A stretch of DNA of 64,000 nt from JBIQJD01 sp044507695 (GCA_044507695.1 JBIQJD010000006.1:171581-235580); one strand, 5' to 3'. Numbered from the stretch's first letter, positions 27,703 to 37,025 are shown. The notes: generated by a model from the letters alone, not told the origin. Numbers and translations are program-made.

Positions 27703-27880
27703 TTTTAAAAAAGGAACTGCCTCTTTATCAGAGGCAGTTAATAGGTGTTATATGAGGGGAGTATTATGCTTAAAACTATTTTCAGAAAAGATTTTGCAAT
27801 TGCCATGCCATTATGAAAAATGTATTTTAATTAAAAGAAAAAGCTTTTAAGAGATGTGAACTATCTCATAATAAGAAAAT
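27703..27880 (+). repeat. Tandem unit B: hairpin + tiny ORF + hairpin
   Basis: Second copy, about 204 nt after the first. A-rich AAAAAAGGAA; stem AACTGCCTCT/AGAGGCAGTT (27715-27739) with a 5-nt loop; ribosome-binding site GAGGGGAG; ORF 27766-27816; GAAAAATGT; second hairpin GAGAT/ATCTC followed by ATAATAAG (27851-27875). It ends ~40 nt before nadA. The stem differs from unit A at both arms in a compensating way. Confidence 0.65.
27766..27816 (+). CDS. Tiny ORF, MLKTIFR peptide B (16 aa)
   Basis: Encodes MLKTIFRKDFAIAMPL, preceded by GAGGGGAG at 27754-27761. Paralogue of peptide A. It lies 107 nt upstream of nadA on the same strand, so it could be part of a nadA leader, although the sequence is not rich in residues tied to NAD synthesis. 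Confidence 0.45.
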   Translation: MLKTIFRKDFAIAMPL

Positions 27881-27922
27881 GAACTCTAACTATATTAAAA
27901 TGAGAACTAAAAGGTAAATAAA

Positions 27923-28867
27923 ATGTTTGATCTAAATGTAGATGTAGAAATTGATCTGAAAGAAGAAATATTAAAACTTAAAAAAGAACTTAACGCTGTA
28001 ATACTTGCTCATTATTACCAGGAATCGGAAATACAGGATCTGGCGGATTTTATTGGCGATAGTCTTGAACTTGCAAGAAGAGCAAAATCAACCACGGCTG
28101 ATGTAATTGTTTTTGCCGGTGTTCATTTTATGGCCGAAACGGCAAAAATGCTTAATCCAAATAAACTTGTACTGCTGCCTGATCTTGAAGCCGGATGCTC
28201 ACTTGCTGAAAGCTGCCCGGCACCATTATTCAAAGCCTTTAGAGAAAAACATCCGGATCATCTTGCAATAACCTATATTAATTGTACGGCTGAAGTAAAA
28301 GCATTAAGTGATATTATTTGTACTTCAAGTAATGCTGAAAAGATTATTAACCAGATACCAAAAGACCAGCCGATTTTATTTTCTCCTGATAGAAATCTTG
28401 GCAGATACCTGATGAAAAAAACGGGAAGGGAAATGCTGCTTTGGGATGGCTCATGCATTGTGCACGAAACATTTAGCGAAAGAAAAATACTTGAACTGAA
28501 GCTTGAGCATCTGGAAGCAAAATTAATTGCTCATCCTGAATGTGAAGAAATAGTTTTAAATAAAGCCGATTTTATCGGTTCAACAAGTAAGCTGTTAAAT
28601 TTTGTTCAGGAAGATAATTCTACTGAATATATTGTTGCAACAGAACCGGGAATAATTTATCAAATGCAGAAACTTGCGCCGCAAAAGAATTTTATTCCGG
28701 CACCGCCGGAAAGCAACTGCAATTGTAATGAATGCCCGTTCATGAAATTGAATACGGTTGAAAAATTATATCTCTGTATGAAGAACAAATCACCGGAAAT
28801 TAATTTAAGCGATGATTTGATTGCAAAAGCTATAAAGCCGCTTGAGAGAATGCTTGAGATGAGTTAA
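27923..28867 (+). CDS. nadA: Quinolinate synthase
   Basis: Iron-sulfur enzyme condensing iminoaspartate with dihydroxyacetone phosphate to quinolinate in de novo NAD synthesis. 314 residues. The three cluster cysteines are visible: C92 in LEAGCSLAES, the one in WDGSCIVHE, and the C-terminal CNECPFM. HYYQESEIQDLADFIGDSL and VHFMAETAKMLNP are the standard substrate motifs. nadB and nadC are not nearby. Regulation may involve the two hairpin/tiny-ORF units directly upstream. Confidence 0.96.
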   Translation: MFDLNVDVEIDLKEEILKLKKELNAVILAHYYQESEIQDLADFIGDSLELARRAKSTTADVIVFAGVHFMAETAKMLNPNKLVLLPDLEAGCSLAESCPAPLFKAFREKHPDHLAITYINCTAEVKALSDIICTSSNAEKIINQIPKDQPILFSPDRNLGRYLMKKTGREMLLWDGSCIVHETFSERKILELKLEHLEAKLIAHPECEEIVLNKADFIGSTSKLLNFVQEDNSTEYIVATEPGIIYQMQKLAPQKNFIPAPPESNCNCNECPFMKLNTVEKLYLCMKNKSPEINLSDDLIAKAIKPLERMLEMS

Positions 28868-28912
28868 AATTTTCCGATGATTTACCGGTTTAATGATGAT
28901 CTGAAAATGATT

Positions 28913-30121
28913 TTAGGATTTTGGAAGGATAATCTTAAAAGTTGTGCCTTCACCGGGAACAGAACTTTTAACAAATATTTTCCCTTTATGATAACCGGAA
29001 ATAATCCTTTTTGAGAGACTTAATCCCAAACCCCAGCCTCTTCTTTTTGTACTGTATCCGGGTCTGAATACATCCTTTCTTCTTTTTAAATCTATTCCTT
29101 TTCCGTTATCACTTAAATCAATTTCAACCTTTGAACGGAGATTTTTTATAGTGATATCAATTTTCCCGGATTTATGTTCAATTGCATCAAGCGAATTCTT
29201 AATCAGGTTTTCAATCACCCATCCAAAGAGTTCCGAGTTTAATTCTGCTGATGCATTTTTATCACCGCTGATATTTAACTCTACAGTTTTTCCTGTTTGA
29301 GGAAGTCTCCGCTCAAAATATTCCTTTACTTTTAATATCTCATCATAAACTACGTATTCTTTAAATTCAGGATTAGCCCCGATCTTTGAGAAACGGTAGG
29401 TAATACGGTTCAGCTTTTCAACATCGTTACTAATTTCATCAGCTATATCAATTACTTTATCGGGATTCCGGTAATTTAGTTTTAGCATTTCAAGCCAGCC
29501 CATAAGACTTGAAATAGGAGTTCCGAATTGATGTGCAGTTTCTTTTGCCATTCCAACCCAGATATTGCTTTGTTCATTCTTCTTAATACTGCTGAATCCA
29601 ACGTAGCCGATTATTATAAAAAGCGTAGCAATAATTATCTGCAGGTAAGGATAAAACTTCAACTGCTGAATGAGTTCTGAATCACCGTAATGAATTTTCT
29701 GAAGAATCAGGGTATCCTGGTAAGTAACAACAATCGGCGGATGAAGAGCATCCATTTCAGCAACTTTTTCATTTAGATAAATCTCAATTTGATCTTCAGT
29801 AAATGTAGAATCAAAGTGAATATTTCTCACATCAGATTTTTGCGCAAAGTTAATCTGGTTATTCTCATCCGTAATTATCATCGGGAAATCAATGGGCTTA
29901 ATTATATTCTCAAAAAGAAATGTAATATCAACATCAATTGAAGATGTATTTGCAAGGTATTCTATTCCCTTTGCATAAAGTTCAACTATCTGTCTTTCTT
30001 TTTCCTGGAGTTTTTGAACGAGGGTTTGAGTGTAGTAAAGAGTTCCGCCGGCAATAAGAACAGCAACAATCAGCAGAAAAATTTTAATGTTTATTGAAGA
30101 AGGTCCGCCGGACATTTTCAT
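28913..30121 (-). CDS. Sensor histidine kinase (orphan)
   Basis: 402 residues. Two membrane segments (~10-30 and ~150-170) enclose a ~120-residue extracytoplasmic sensor region. The dimerisation/phospho-acceptor domain carries H197 in KETAHQFGTPISSLMGW. The ATPase domain has the N-box NLIKNSLDAI, G1 DNGKGID and G2 GWGLGLSLSKRI. No HAMP domain is evident. No response regulator adjoins; the OmpR-type regulator at 50634 is also without a kinase, but pairing them is only a guess. It is downstream of purA on the same strand. Confidence 0.92.
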   Translation of the reverse strand: MKMSGGPSSINIKIFLLIVAVLIAGGTLYYTQTLVQKLQEKERQIVELYAKGIEYLANTSSIDVDITFLFENIIKPIDFPMIITDENNQINFAQKSDVRNIHFDSTFTEDQIEIYLNEKVAEMDALHPPIVVTYQDTLILQKIHYGDSELIQQLKFYPYLQIIIATLFIIIGYVGFSSIKKNEQSNIWVGMAKETAHQFGTPISSLMGWLEMLKLNYRNPDKVIDIADEISNDVEKLNRITYRFSKIGANPEFKEYVVYDEILKVKEYFERRLPQTGKTVELNISGDKNASAELNSELFGWVIENLIKNSLDAIEHKSGKIDITIKNLRSKVEIDLSDNGKGIDLKRRKDVFRPGYSTKRRGWGLGLSLSKRIISGYHKGKIFVKSSVPGEGTTFKIILPKS

Positions 30122-30236
30122 TAAGCAAAATCCCGATAAATATAAAGCCCGAAATAAAGAAGCATTTAATGGCAGATAAAATAGAAAATTTTAACAAATC
30201 AAACGGTGTAAAATTGAAGAGCGGATTTTACGGGTT

Positions 30237-31520
30237 CTACTCTGCCATTTCTCTAACAAAAAATGTCTGCTTTCTCTTCGGTCCAACAGAAATAATATCA
30301 AGATTAAGACCGGTTTGTGCTGATAAAAAGTTAAGATACTGCTTTGTATTTTCAGGAAGCTCAGAATAAGAAGTACAGTTTGATATATCCTCTTTCCAGC
30401 CGGGAATTGTTTCATATACCGGGGTAATTTTTTCAAGCCTGTCTACATTGCTCGGGAATGACTTTAACTTTTTACCGTTAAGTTCGTAACCAATGCAGAC
30501 TTTTATTTCATCAAAACTGCTGAGAACATCAAGCTTAGTAATTGCAGCATCTGTAATGCCGTTTATCATTGCAGAATATTTAAGGAGAAATGCATCGAAC
30601 CAGCCGCATCTGCGGGGGCGGCCTGTAGTAGCTCCGAATTCAGCGCCAACTTGTCTGAGTTTCTCACCAGTTTCATCGAGCAGTTCTGTTGGGAAGGGAC
30701 CATTTCCAACGCGTGTTGTGTATGCTTTTACAATACCGTATACACGGTTTATTTTTGTAGGCGGGATTCCTGTTCCGGTGCATGCGCCGCCTGAAGAGGG
30801 ACTTGATGAAGTTACAAAGGGATATGTCCCATGATCCACATCCAGAAGTGTACCCTGGGCGCCTTCAAGCAAAATTGATTTACCTTCATCAATAGCGTTA
30901 TTTAAAAATGCCGGAACATCTTTTACATATTTATCTATTGTTTTATCAAACTCCTGGTATTGTTTTATTATCTCTTCAACATCAAGAGTTTTATGATCAT
31001 AGACTTTCTCAAGCAGGTTATTTTTCTCAATTAAATTTTCTCTTATTTTCTTTTCAAGCACTGATCTGTTCAGCAGATCAACAATGCGGATACCTTTACG
31101 CGCAAACTTATCAATATAACAGGGGCCAATTCCTCTTCCGGTTGTGCCTATCTTATTTTCACCGCTTTCATGAATACTGTCAAGCAGTTTATGATACGGC
31201 ATTATAAGATGAGCATTATGACTTATAAACAATCTGCCGTCTACTTTAATTCCATGGCTTTCAAGGAGGGATATTTCTTCAAGCAAAGTAGTAGGATCAA
31301 TTACAACGCCGTTGCCGATTACACAAATAACATTTTCTCTTAAAATACCCGAGGGAATTAAATGAAGTATATACTTATTATTTTCTATTTCAACTGTATG
31401 CCCGGCATTAGCGCCGCCCTGGTAGCGTGTAACTATATCGAAATTTTCAGAGAGGATATCAACTATTTTCCCCTTGCCTTCATCTCCCCATTGGCTTCCT
31501 ACTAAAACAGTAACGCTCAT
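30237..31520 (-). CDS. purA: Adenylosuccinate synthetase
   Basis: GTP-dependent ligation of IMP and aspartate, the first committed step to AMP. 427 residues. P-loop-like GSQWGDEGKGK (8-18) with catalytic D13, and H41 in GANAGHTV. IGTTGRGIGPCYIDKFAR, LEGAQGTLLDVDHGTYP, TSSSPSSGGACTG and TTGRPRRCGWFD are all family signatures. The start has AAAGGAA upstream on the minus strand, a short distance after the STAS gene terminator. Confidence 0.97.
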   Translation of the reverse strand: MSVTVLVGSQWGDEGKGKIVDILSENFDIVTRYQGGANAGHTVEIENNKYILHLIPSGILRENVICVIGNGVVIDPTTLLEEISLLESHGIKVDGRLFISHNAHLIMPYHKLLDSIHESGENKIGTTGRGIGPCYIDKFARKGIRIVDLLNRSVLEKKIRENLIEKNNLLEKVYDHKTLDVEEIIKQYQEFDKTIDKYVKDVPAFLNNAIDEGKSILLEGAQGTLLDVDHGTYPFVTSSSPSSGGACTGTGIPPTKINRVYGIVKAYTTRVGNGPFPTELLDETGEKLRQVGAEFGATTGRPRRCGWFDAFLLKYSAMINGITDAAITKLDVLSSFDEIKVCIGYELNGKKLKSFPSNVDRLEKITPVYETIPGWKEDISNCTSYSELPENTKQYLNFLSAQTGLNLDIISVGPKRKQTFFVREMAE

Positions 31521-31543
31521 TTTTTATTCCTTTAAACAAAATA

Positions 31544-31572
31544 AAAACTCCGAATCAAATATCCGGAGTTTT
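31544..31572 (-). terminator. Terminator between the STAS gene and purA
   Basis: Stem AAAACTCCG/CGGAGTTTT with an 11-nt loop; on the minus strand it is followed by TATTTTG. It separates the STAS gene from purA, leaving purA only a ~25 nt leader. Confidence 0.7.
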
Positions 31573-31600
31573 ATAAATAAAATCTCTTTTATAAAAAAAT

Positions 31601-31942
31601 TTATTTAGAAAAACTTGCAACAGCCTCATCAACAGTTTCATAAAACTCAAAAATTGTAATCAGTTTTGTTATAATTAAAAGGCTTTCAATTTTATCTGTT
31701 ACGCGGGCAAGTTTAAGCTGACCGTTTTCTTTTTTCATTGTTGTTAAGCCGCCTATAAGCATACCGAGACCGGAACTATTCATAAATTTAACATCAGCAA
31801 GATCTATAACCACATTCTTCTTTCCCTCATCAATCAGCTTGTGGAGTGTTTCGTTAAATTCTTTTGTGTCATCGCCTCCCATAACATTCCCCTTAAGTTC
31901 AATGACAACAGCTTCATATCGTTCATTGATTTTAATCTTCAT
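31601..31942 (-). CDS. STAS-domain anti-sigma factor antagonist
   Basis: 113 residues from the ATG at 31942, chosen because GGAG lies 6 bp before it; an upstream in-frame ATG at 31966 has no ribosome-binding site. Single STAS domain of the SpoIIAA/RsbV type. The phosphorylatable serine is in VKFMNSSGLGMLIGG. Such proteins bind and hold off a kinase/anti-sigma factor when unphosphorylated, and are dephosphorylated by PP2C enzymes such as the three encoded 3-10 kb away on the opposite strand. Partner not provable from sequence. Confidence 0.9.
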   Translation of the reverse strand: MKIKINERYEAVVIELKGNVMGGDDTKEFNETLHKLIDEGKKNVVIDLADVKFMNSSGLGMLIGGLTTMKKENGQLKLARVTDKIESLLIITKLITIFEFYETVDEAVASFSK

Positions 31943-32098
31943 GAATAACTCCGTTAAATTTTTCATTCAATTTACTTAGAACACGTATTTTTTGCAAGAA
32001 TGTGAAAATTAAATGTTAAGCTGTAATAACGTACTTTTAACAATCCTAATTTTCATTAAATTGCAGTGCCGTTTCATGCAAATTATAAAGCTGCTAAC

Positions 32099-32126
32099 GG
32101 AACAATCCTTTCAGCATTGCGTCTAA
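32099..32126 (+). promoter_or_regulatory. ECF-type promoter upstream of the ECF sigma gene
   Basis: GGAAC (32099-32103), a 16-nt spacer and CGTCTAA (32120-32126), the classic layout for RpoE-like sigma factors. It lies immediately before the sigma gene, suggesting autoregulation. Transcription would start near 32131-32133, at or just past the ATG at 32130. Confidence 0.5.
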
Positions 32127-32129
32127 AAA

Positions 32130-32726
32130 ATGATTTTCAAAAAAAAGAAATTAAACTTGCAGGTTCCTAAAATTCTAAATCTGGATGATGATTTTTCGCT
32201 CATTAACAGGTTCATTGATGGTGATGAATCTGCCTTCAAAACCCTGGTAGTAAGACATAAGGAAAAGGTGCGCAATATCATCTACTTAAATCTTAATGCA
32301 AGTGATGCTGCAGATGATGTTGCGCAGGATGTTTTTATAACAGTTTATAAGAATTTAAAAAATTTCAGATTTGAATCTCAGTTTACCACATGGTTATACA
32401 GAATTACTATTAATAAATGCAGGGATCATTTAAGAAAGGTAAAGATCAGAAATATCTTTTCACCAATAAAAGATTCAGAAGCGGATTTGGGCTATACTCC
32501 CGATGTTGAAAATTCTGATATAGCACGAATCGTTAGAGAAGCTATAAAAAAACTGCCGGATAAACTGAGAATTCCGTTAACTCTTAAAGATATTGAAGGA
32601 TTAAGCTACCAGGAAATTGCCGAAGCAATGGATTGTGAAATTGGAACTGTTAAATCGCGCATATTCAGAGCGCGTGAGGGATTAAGAAATATCTTAAAAC
32701 CCTTCGAACAGGAGCTGATGAAATGA
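32130..32726 (+). CDS. ECF sigma factor (RpoE-like)
   Basis: 198 residues. Region 2 (~25-95) contains DGDESAFKTLVVRHKEKVRN and DVAQDVFITVYKNLKNF with the FTTWLYRITINKCRD core. Region 4 (~140-190) has LPDKLRIPLTLKDIEGLSYQEIAEAM and GTVKSRIFRAREGL. The gene overlaps the anti-sigma gene by an ATGA, the usual coupling for such a pair. If the ECF-type motif just upstream is used, the transcript starts at the ATG or inside the gene; an internal TTG at 32157 could then be the true start. Confidence 0.94.
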   Translation: MIFKKKKLNLQVPKILNLDDDFSLINRFIDGDESAFKTLVVRHKEKVRNIIYLNLNASDAADDVAQDVFITVYKNLKNFRFESQFTTWLYRITINKCRDHLRKVKIRNIFSPIKDSEADLGYTPDVENSDIARIVREAIKKLPDKLRIPLTLKDIEGLSYQEIAEAMDCEIGTVKSRIFRAREGLRNILKPFEQELMK

Positions 32727-34324
32727 GAGAGAAAAAACTTAAAGATACAAATACAGAATCAAGAGACCTTGAACTCCTTTCAGCTTATGCTGATGGTGAG
32801 CTTGAAGGAAAAGAATTAATTGAAGTTGAACAGAAGCTGAAAATTTCTCCTGTACTTCAGCAGGAACTGGAGAAACTGCAAAAGCTGAAAAGTTTAACGC
32901 GAACAAGTGCTGTGCTGCCGCCGGAAGACCCGTATTTTGAAAGCAGGCTGATGGCAAGATTGAACAGTGAAAGCTCAACAGGTGCAAAACTAAAGAAGTG
33001 GTTTCCTGCCGCAGCTTTTGGTGCGCTTGCTGTATTTCTTATGATATTCTTAAAGTATAATCCGGGAGTAATTGATGAAATTGTTGAGGAACAGAAAACG
33101 AATCTTGCCGGATTTTATTCTGAAAATTTAAAACCACTTTTATTTGCTGCTGATCTTACAAATGAAGACATCTTCAATTTTGCTTTTTATAATAAACTTC
33201 CTCTTGATAATGAAGAACAAAAATATCTGCATCTTGGTTATTCAAATGAGGGTGAGGAATTTTTTGAGATAAACACTTCCGGATTTTTGCCGGAGGAAGG
33301 GAGTTATGAAAATTTTGCAAAAGCTATGAAATTGAATTCCGCACAGAAACTTGAGATGGATTCAATTCTTGATTCCTACAAAGATGAATTAGGAGCACAG
33401 CTTCTTGTAAACGATAAAAACACGCTTGCCATAAATCCTAATTTATGGAATTATAACAAGGCTATTGCTGCAGATATAATTGCATGGGCAAAGGAAATAA
33501 ACAAGGATGAATTTGAAAAACTTATTCCTGTAAAACTTCCGCTTTATAATGAAAAAAATGTACGCACAATTGTTAATGAAGTAAAATCAATTCAACCGGA
33601 AGAATTTATCTTCGTTACTCCTGATTCCATTTTTACGGAAGAATATGTCTTCAACAAGCAGCTGCTTCGTCAGCAGATTCAGGAGATGAAAGATCAAATG
33701 AAATCGGCTGATGATCAGCTTAAAAAAGCACAGGAAGAATTAAGGCATAATCTTGTTGTATCGCTTTCAAATATTCCAAAGATACACAAGGACACCTCCT
33801 TTAACCGCAAATTTAAAGTAAATGTTGATTCAAATAATTACCGGATTGAATTAACAAGAGTTAAAATTCCTGAAATAGTACTGCCTGATTTTGATGAAAT
33901 TGCCGCCAATATTGAAACAGCAGCAAAATACATGCAGTCAATTAATATTACAGTTCCGAAAGGTGTAACGAGGGAAGTAAGAGTTAAAATGGATTCATTG
34001 AATTCATACAATTTCAATTTTAGTATTCCGGGTTTAGATTCAATGGCTCAATATATGCCTAAGAGAGTTGATTCACTTCTGCAGAACTATAATTTTAACG
34101 GTAATTTCAGAATTGATATTGATTCACTTGTTTCAGGCTTTGATGTTAATTTCAGTGATTCGCTCCATTCCCTGCAGAATAAAGAATTCCGGATTCAGAT
34201 GAAAAAACTGGAAGAAGAAATGAAACAGTTCAGGCGTGAAATGGAAAATCTGAGAAAGGATTTAAGAAAGGAGTTGAGGCAGGATTCAGTTAAAGTGCAT
34301 ACGAAGAAGAGTATTGAGATTTGA
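32723..34324 (+). CDS. Membrane anti-sigma factor with long periplasmic domain
   Basis: 533 residues. The cytoplasmic N-terminus (LELLSAYADGELEGKELIEVEQKL, ~12-50) resembles the anti-sigma zinc-finger fold but without obvious HxxxCxxC ligands. One membrane segment lies at ~93-112 (AAAFGALAVFLMIFL). The ~420-residue periplasmic part is charged, with coiled-coil stretches at ~310-345 and at the C-terminal end (MKKLEEEMKQFRREMENLRK), and beta-like DS-rich repeats between. The ATGA overlap with the ECF sigma gene fixes its role as the likely cognate anti-sigma and envelope sensor. The periplasmic part is unfamiliar. Confidence 0.75.
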   Translation: MREKKLKDTNTESRDLELLSAYADGELEGKELIEVEQKLKISPVLQQELEKLQKLKSLTRTSAVLPPEDPYFESRLMARLNSESSTGAKLKKWFPAAAFGALAVFLMIFLKYNPGVIDEIVEEQKTNLAGFYSENLKPLLFAADLTNEDIFNFAFYNKLPLDNEEQKYLHLGYSNEGEEFFEINTSGFLPEEGSYENFAKAMKLNSAQKLEMDSILDSYKDELGAQLLVNDKNTLAINPNLWNYNKAIAADIIAWAKEINKDEFEKLIPVKLPLYNEKNVRTIVNEVKSIQPEEFIFVTPDSIFTEEYVFNKQLLRQQIQEMKDQMKSADDQLKKAQEELRHNLVVSLSNIPKIHKDTSFNRKFKVNVDSNNYRIELTRVKIPEIVLPDFDEIAANIETAAKYMQSINITVPKGVTREVRVKMDSLNSYNFNFSIPGLDSMAQYMPKRVDSLLQNYNFNGNFRIDIDSLVSGFDVNFSDSLHSLQNKEFRIQMKKLEEEMKQFRREMENLRKDLRKELRQDSVKVHTKKSIEI

Positions 34325-34396
34325 TGGAATTGTGGAATAGGGAGTGATGGAGTAAGGGTATAATGGAATTGGGGAGTGATCGAGTATTGGAATATT
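34323..34396 (+). repeat. Degenerate GGAATnATGGAGT-type intergenic repeat
   Basis: Purine-rich, imperfectly repeating words such as GTGGAATAGGGAGTGATGG and AATGGAATTGGGGAGTGAT follow the anti-sigma stop codon. There is no coding potential. Related words occur in inverted orientation at 41834-41864. Confidence 0.45.
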
Positions 34397-34581
34397 AATT
34401 TAAATTTCTTTCAGGGAATTTTTTGAACAAAATAAAATTACCGGTTCATCAATTCGTTAATCTGTCCGCCAATGGCTTAATCTAATAATCATCCTATAAA
34501 TTTTCCGCTCATACAACTTGGCTTTACAAAAAATCAATTTTGCCGTAATTTGATCACTGATAACAACAGTTTAAATAACAG

Positions 34582-36699
34582 ATGAGATTCACCTTAACCG
34601 GTTTAAGAAATAATATAAAATTGCAGATCCTTTCCGGATTGGTGATAATATTTTTCTTCTTTAAACTTTTCTTTGCTTCTGCTGATTCCATCATTTACCA
34701 GATTTTAAATGAACTGCTGATGTTTTTCATGGCAGTGTTCTTCATCTTTTATCTGATTGATTTTACCCAATCAAAAAAATTAAATCCCTTTTCTCTTGTA
34801 ATGAATGTAGGAATTCTGAATGCAGTTATCTTTTTTTTAATTGCATTTTCAGATACGCTCATCCTTAGTTTTTTTGATAATATACCCGAACGCGTAAAGA
34901 ATCCGGGATTATTTTTTAATATTCTCTCATTTGGTTATTCATTCATAATATTAAGCTCTGCTTTATACATATTTTTAGCTTTTAAGGAATTTTATTTTCT
35001 CAAGCAAAAGCGTGATGTTAATACCTATTTCAACACAATGATTGTGTTTTTCATTCTCACTTCTTTTTCATCACTGCTTGTTAATTCTCCCGAATTATCC
35101 TTTATAAACACATCATTATTTATCATTTCAATTCTCTTGATAATAATTAATTCAATACGCATTTCATGGATCGCTTTTATTGTTAAGAAAGAAAAACTAT
35201 CACTGCTTGTTCTCTCTGTTGTAATTTCTGTATTGTTCATTCTTAATCTTATTAACAGCGGTGAAGAAAATATTCACAGCCAGGTATTGAATGGATTCTC
35301 AACATCATTAAACCAGTTTTTTAATTTGATGATGATTTACGGAGCGATTTACTTTGGTGTACTTTTCTTTACCACTTTGTTCCACATTCCAACCGCTGAA
35401 GCATTTGACAGGAAGGCGCAGGAAGTTTCATCGCTTCAATATTTCAGCACGCTGATTACACAGGTACTTGATTTTAATGAACTTTCAGAAACCGTAACAG
35501 ATATTGCAATAAAAGTAACAAATGCGGATGCATCATGGATTGTCTGGAATGAAGATGGGAAATTAAAAACACTCGCCAATAAGAATATCGGATATCTTGA
35601 TGCAGATATAATTACAGGGATACTGATTAATGAAAAAAATCCTGCCAAAACTACTGAGACAGTTACAATCAAATTAAAATCAACTGAAAGCGGAAAGCTG
35701 AATGAGCCGTACAGCAGTGCTGCCGCAGCTCCAATAAGAACGCATAACGAAATAAAAGGATATCTGATTGCGGCAAAAAAAGGTGATTTCATTTTTGATG
35801 ATGAAGATAAATCAGCCTTAAATACTTTTTCTGATTATGCTTCCGTTGCAATAGAAAACTCTCGCCTTCTTGAAGAATCAATTGAGAAGGAACGTCTTGA
35901 AAAAGAACTTGATGTTGCAAGAGAAATTCAGAGAAAAATTCTTCCCGCTAAAAATCCTGAATTTGATGAACTAAGCATTACTTCTGTATTCATTCCTGCT
36001 TTTGAAGTTGGCGGTGATTACTATGATTTTTTCAATATAGATAAAAATAAACTTGGCTTTGTAATTGCAGATGTTTCAGGCAAAGGAATATCTGCCGCAT
36101 TTATAATGGCTGAGATAAAAGGTATTTTTGAATCATTAGCACAGACAATTGAAAGCCCTAAGGAAATTTTAATAAAGGTAAACCGGATACTTCAGCGCAC
36201 GCTGGACAGAAAGAATTTTGTAAGTGCAGCATACGGAATGATCGATTTATCGAAAGAAATTCTATATATTTCACGGGCCGGACATTGTCCCATTATATTA
36301 ATCCGTAACGGCAGGGCTGAAAACCTCAGACCTTCGGGTATCGGGCTGGGATTAAGCTTCGGACCGCATTTTGCAAACACACTCGATGAAATAAAAATTG
36401 ATTTGCAGGAAAATGATTTGATTGTTCTGTACACTGATGGAATAACCGAAGCAAAAAACAAAGAAATGGATGAGTTCGGCAGCAGAAAATTTGAAGAAAT
36501 ACTTTTAACCAACAGCAGCGCGGAAGTTGATGAGATTGCAAACAAAGTAATTCGTGATGTAACGCTTTTCTCACAAAATAATCCGCAGCACGATGATATA
36601 ACGCTGGTGGTTTTAAAATGGAAACAAAAAATTAAAAATGTTAATGGAGATAAAGAATGGCAGAATTCAGCACCTCAGTTAAAGATCAGGGAGACGTAA
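34582..36699 (+). CDS. Membrane PP2C phosphatase (RsbU/SpoIIE type) with GAF domain
   Basis: 705 residues. About seven to eight hydrophobic segments occupy residues 12-270. A GAF-type sensor follows (~285-430), then a helical linker EKERLEKELDVAREIQRKIL and the SpoIIE/PP2C phosphatase (~465-695). Metal-binding motifs are intact: VGGDYYDFF, IADVSGKGISAAF, LYTDGITEAKN and HDDITLVVL. It should dephosphorylate a STAS antagonist, most simply the one encoded by the overlapping next gene. First gene of the partner-switching set. Confidence 0.9.
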   Translation: MRFTLTGLRNNIKLQILSGLVIIFFFFKLFFASADSIIYQILNELLMFFMAVFFIFYLIDFTQSKKLNPFSLVMNVGILNAVIFFLIAFSDTLILSFFDNIPERVKNPGLFFNILSFGYSFIILSSALYIFLAFKEFYFLKQKRDVNTYFNTMIVFFILTSFSSLLVNSPELSFINTSLFIISILLIIINSIRISWIAFIVKKEKLSLLVLSVVISVLFILNLINSGEENIHSQVLNGFSTSLNQFFNLMMIYGAIYFGVLFFTTLFHIPTAEAFDRKAQEVSSLQYFSTLITQVLDFNELSETVTDIAIKVTNADASWIVWNEDGKLKTLANKNIGYLDADIITGILINEKNPAKTTETVTIKLKSTESGKLNEPYSSAAAAPIRTHNEIKGYLIAAKKGDFIFDDEDKSALNTFSDYASVAIENSRLLEESIEKERLEKELDVAREIQRKILPAKNPEFDELSITSVFIPAFEVGGDYYDFFNIDKNKLGFVIADVSGKGISAAFIMAEIKGIFESLAQTIESPKEILIKVNRILQRTLDRKNFVSAAYGMIDLSKEILYISRAGHCPIILIRNGRAENLRPSGIGLGLSFGPHFANTLDEIKIDLQENDLIVLYTDGITEAKNKEMDEFGSRKFEEILLTNSSAEVDEIANKVIRDVTLFSQNNPQHDDITLVVLKWKQKIKNVNGDKEWQNSAPQLKIRET

Positions 36700-37025
36700 G
36701 CATAATTTATCTGGTTGGCTACCTTGATGCCCATACCGCCCCTGCTCTTGAAAACACATTTTCCGGGCTGATTGAGAGAGGGCGCTATATGTTAGTGGTA
36801 AACTTTAAAGACCTTGCATACATCAGCAGCGCCGGTCTTGGAGTTTTTATGGCGTTCATTGAAAAAATACGCGATAATAGTGGTGACATTAAACTCACTA
36901 ATATGAGTGATAAAGTTTTTAACATTTTTGATTTACTGGGATTCCCGTTACTGTATGAAATATTCAAAACAGAAGAGGAAGCTGTAAACAAATTTAAAGA
37001 AACACCGCAGCAGAATAATAATTGA
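36657..37025 (+). CDS. STAS-domain anti-sigma factor antagonist
   Basis: 122 residues, RsbV/SpoIIAA type. The phosphorylation site region is AYISSAGLGVFMAFI. It overlaps the end of the phosphatase gene by 43 bp in another frame; the start is supported by GGAG about 8 bp upstream and by the normal STAS beginning (VSIIYLVGYLDAHTAPALE). The overlap couples its translation to its probable phosphatase. The RsbW-like kinase follows within 62 bp. Confidence 0.9.
   Translation: MAEFSTSVKDQGDVSIIYLVGYLDAHTAPALENTFSGLIERGRYMLVVNFKDLAYISSAGLGVFMAFIEKIRDNSGDIKLTNMSDKVFNIFDLLGFPLLYEIFKTEEEAVNKFKETPQQNNN

Noticed and set aside
30208..30231. GTAAAAT/ATTTTAC inverted repeat downstream of purA
   Set aside because: AT-rich 7-bp stem with a 10-nt loop and no T-run; chance occurrence is likely, so it is not called a terminator.
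36192..36574. Two antisense frames within the first phosphatase gene
   Set aside because: Shadows of the PP2C domain codons; the sense strand carries all catalytic motifs.
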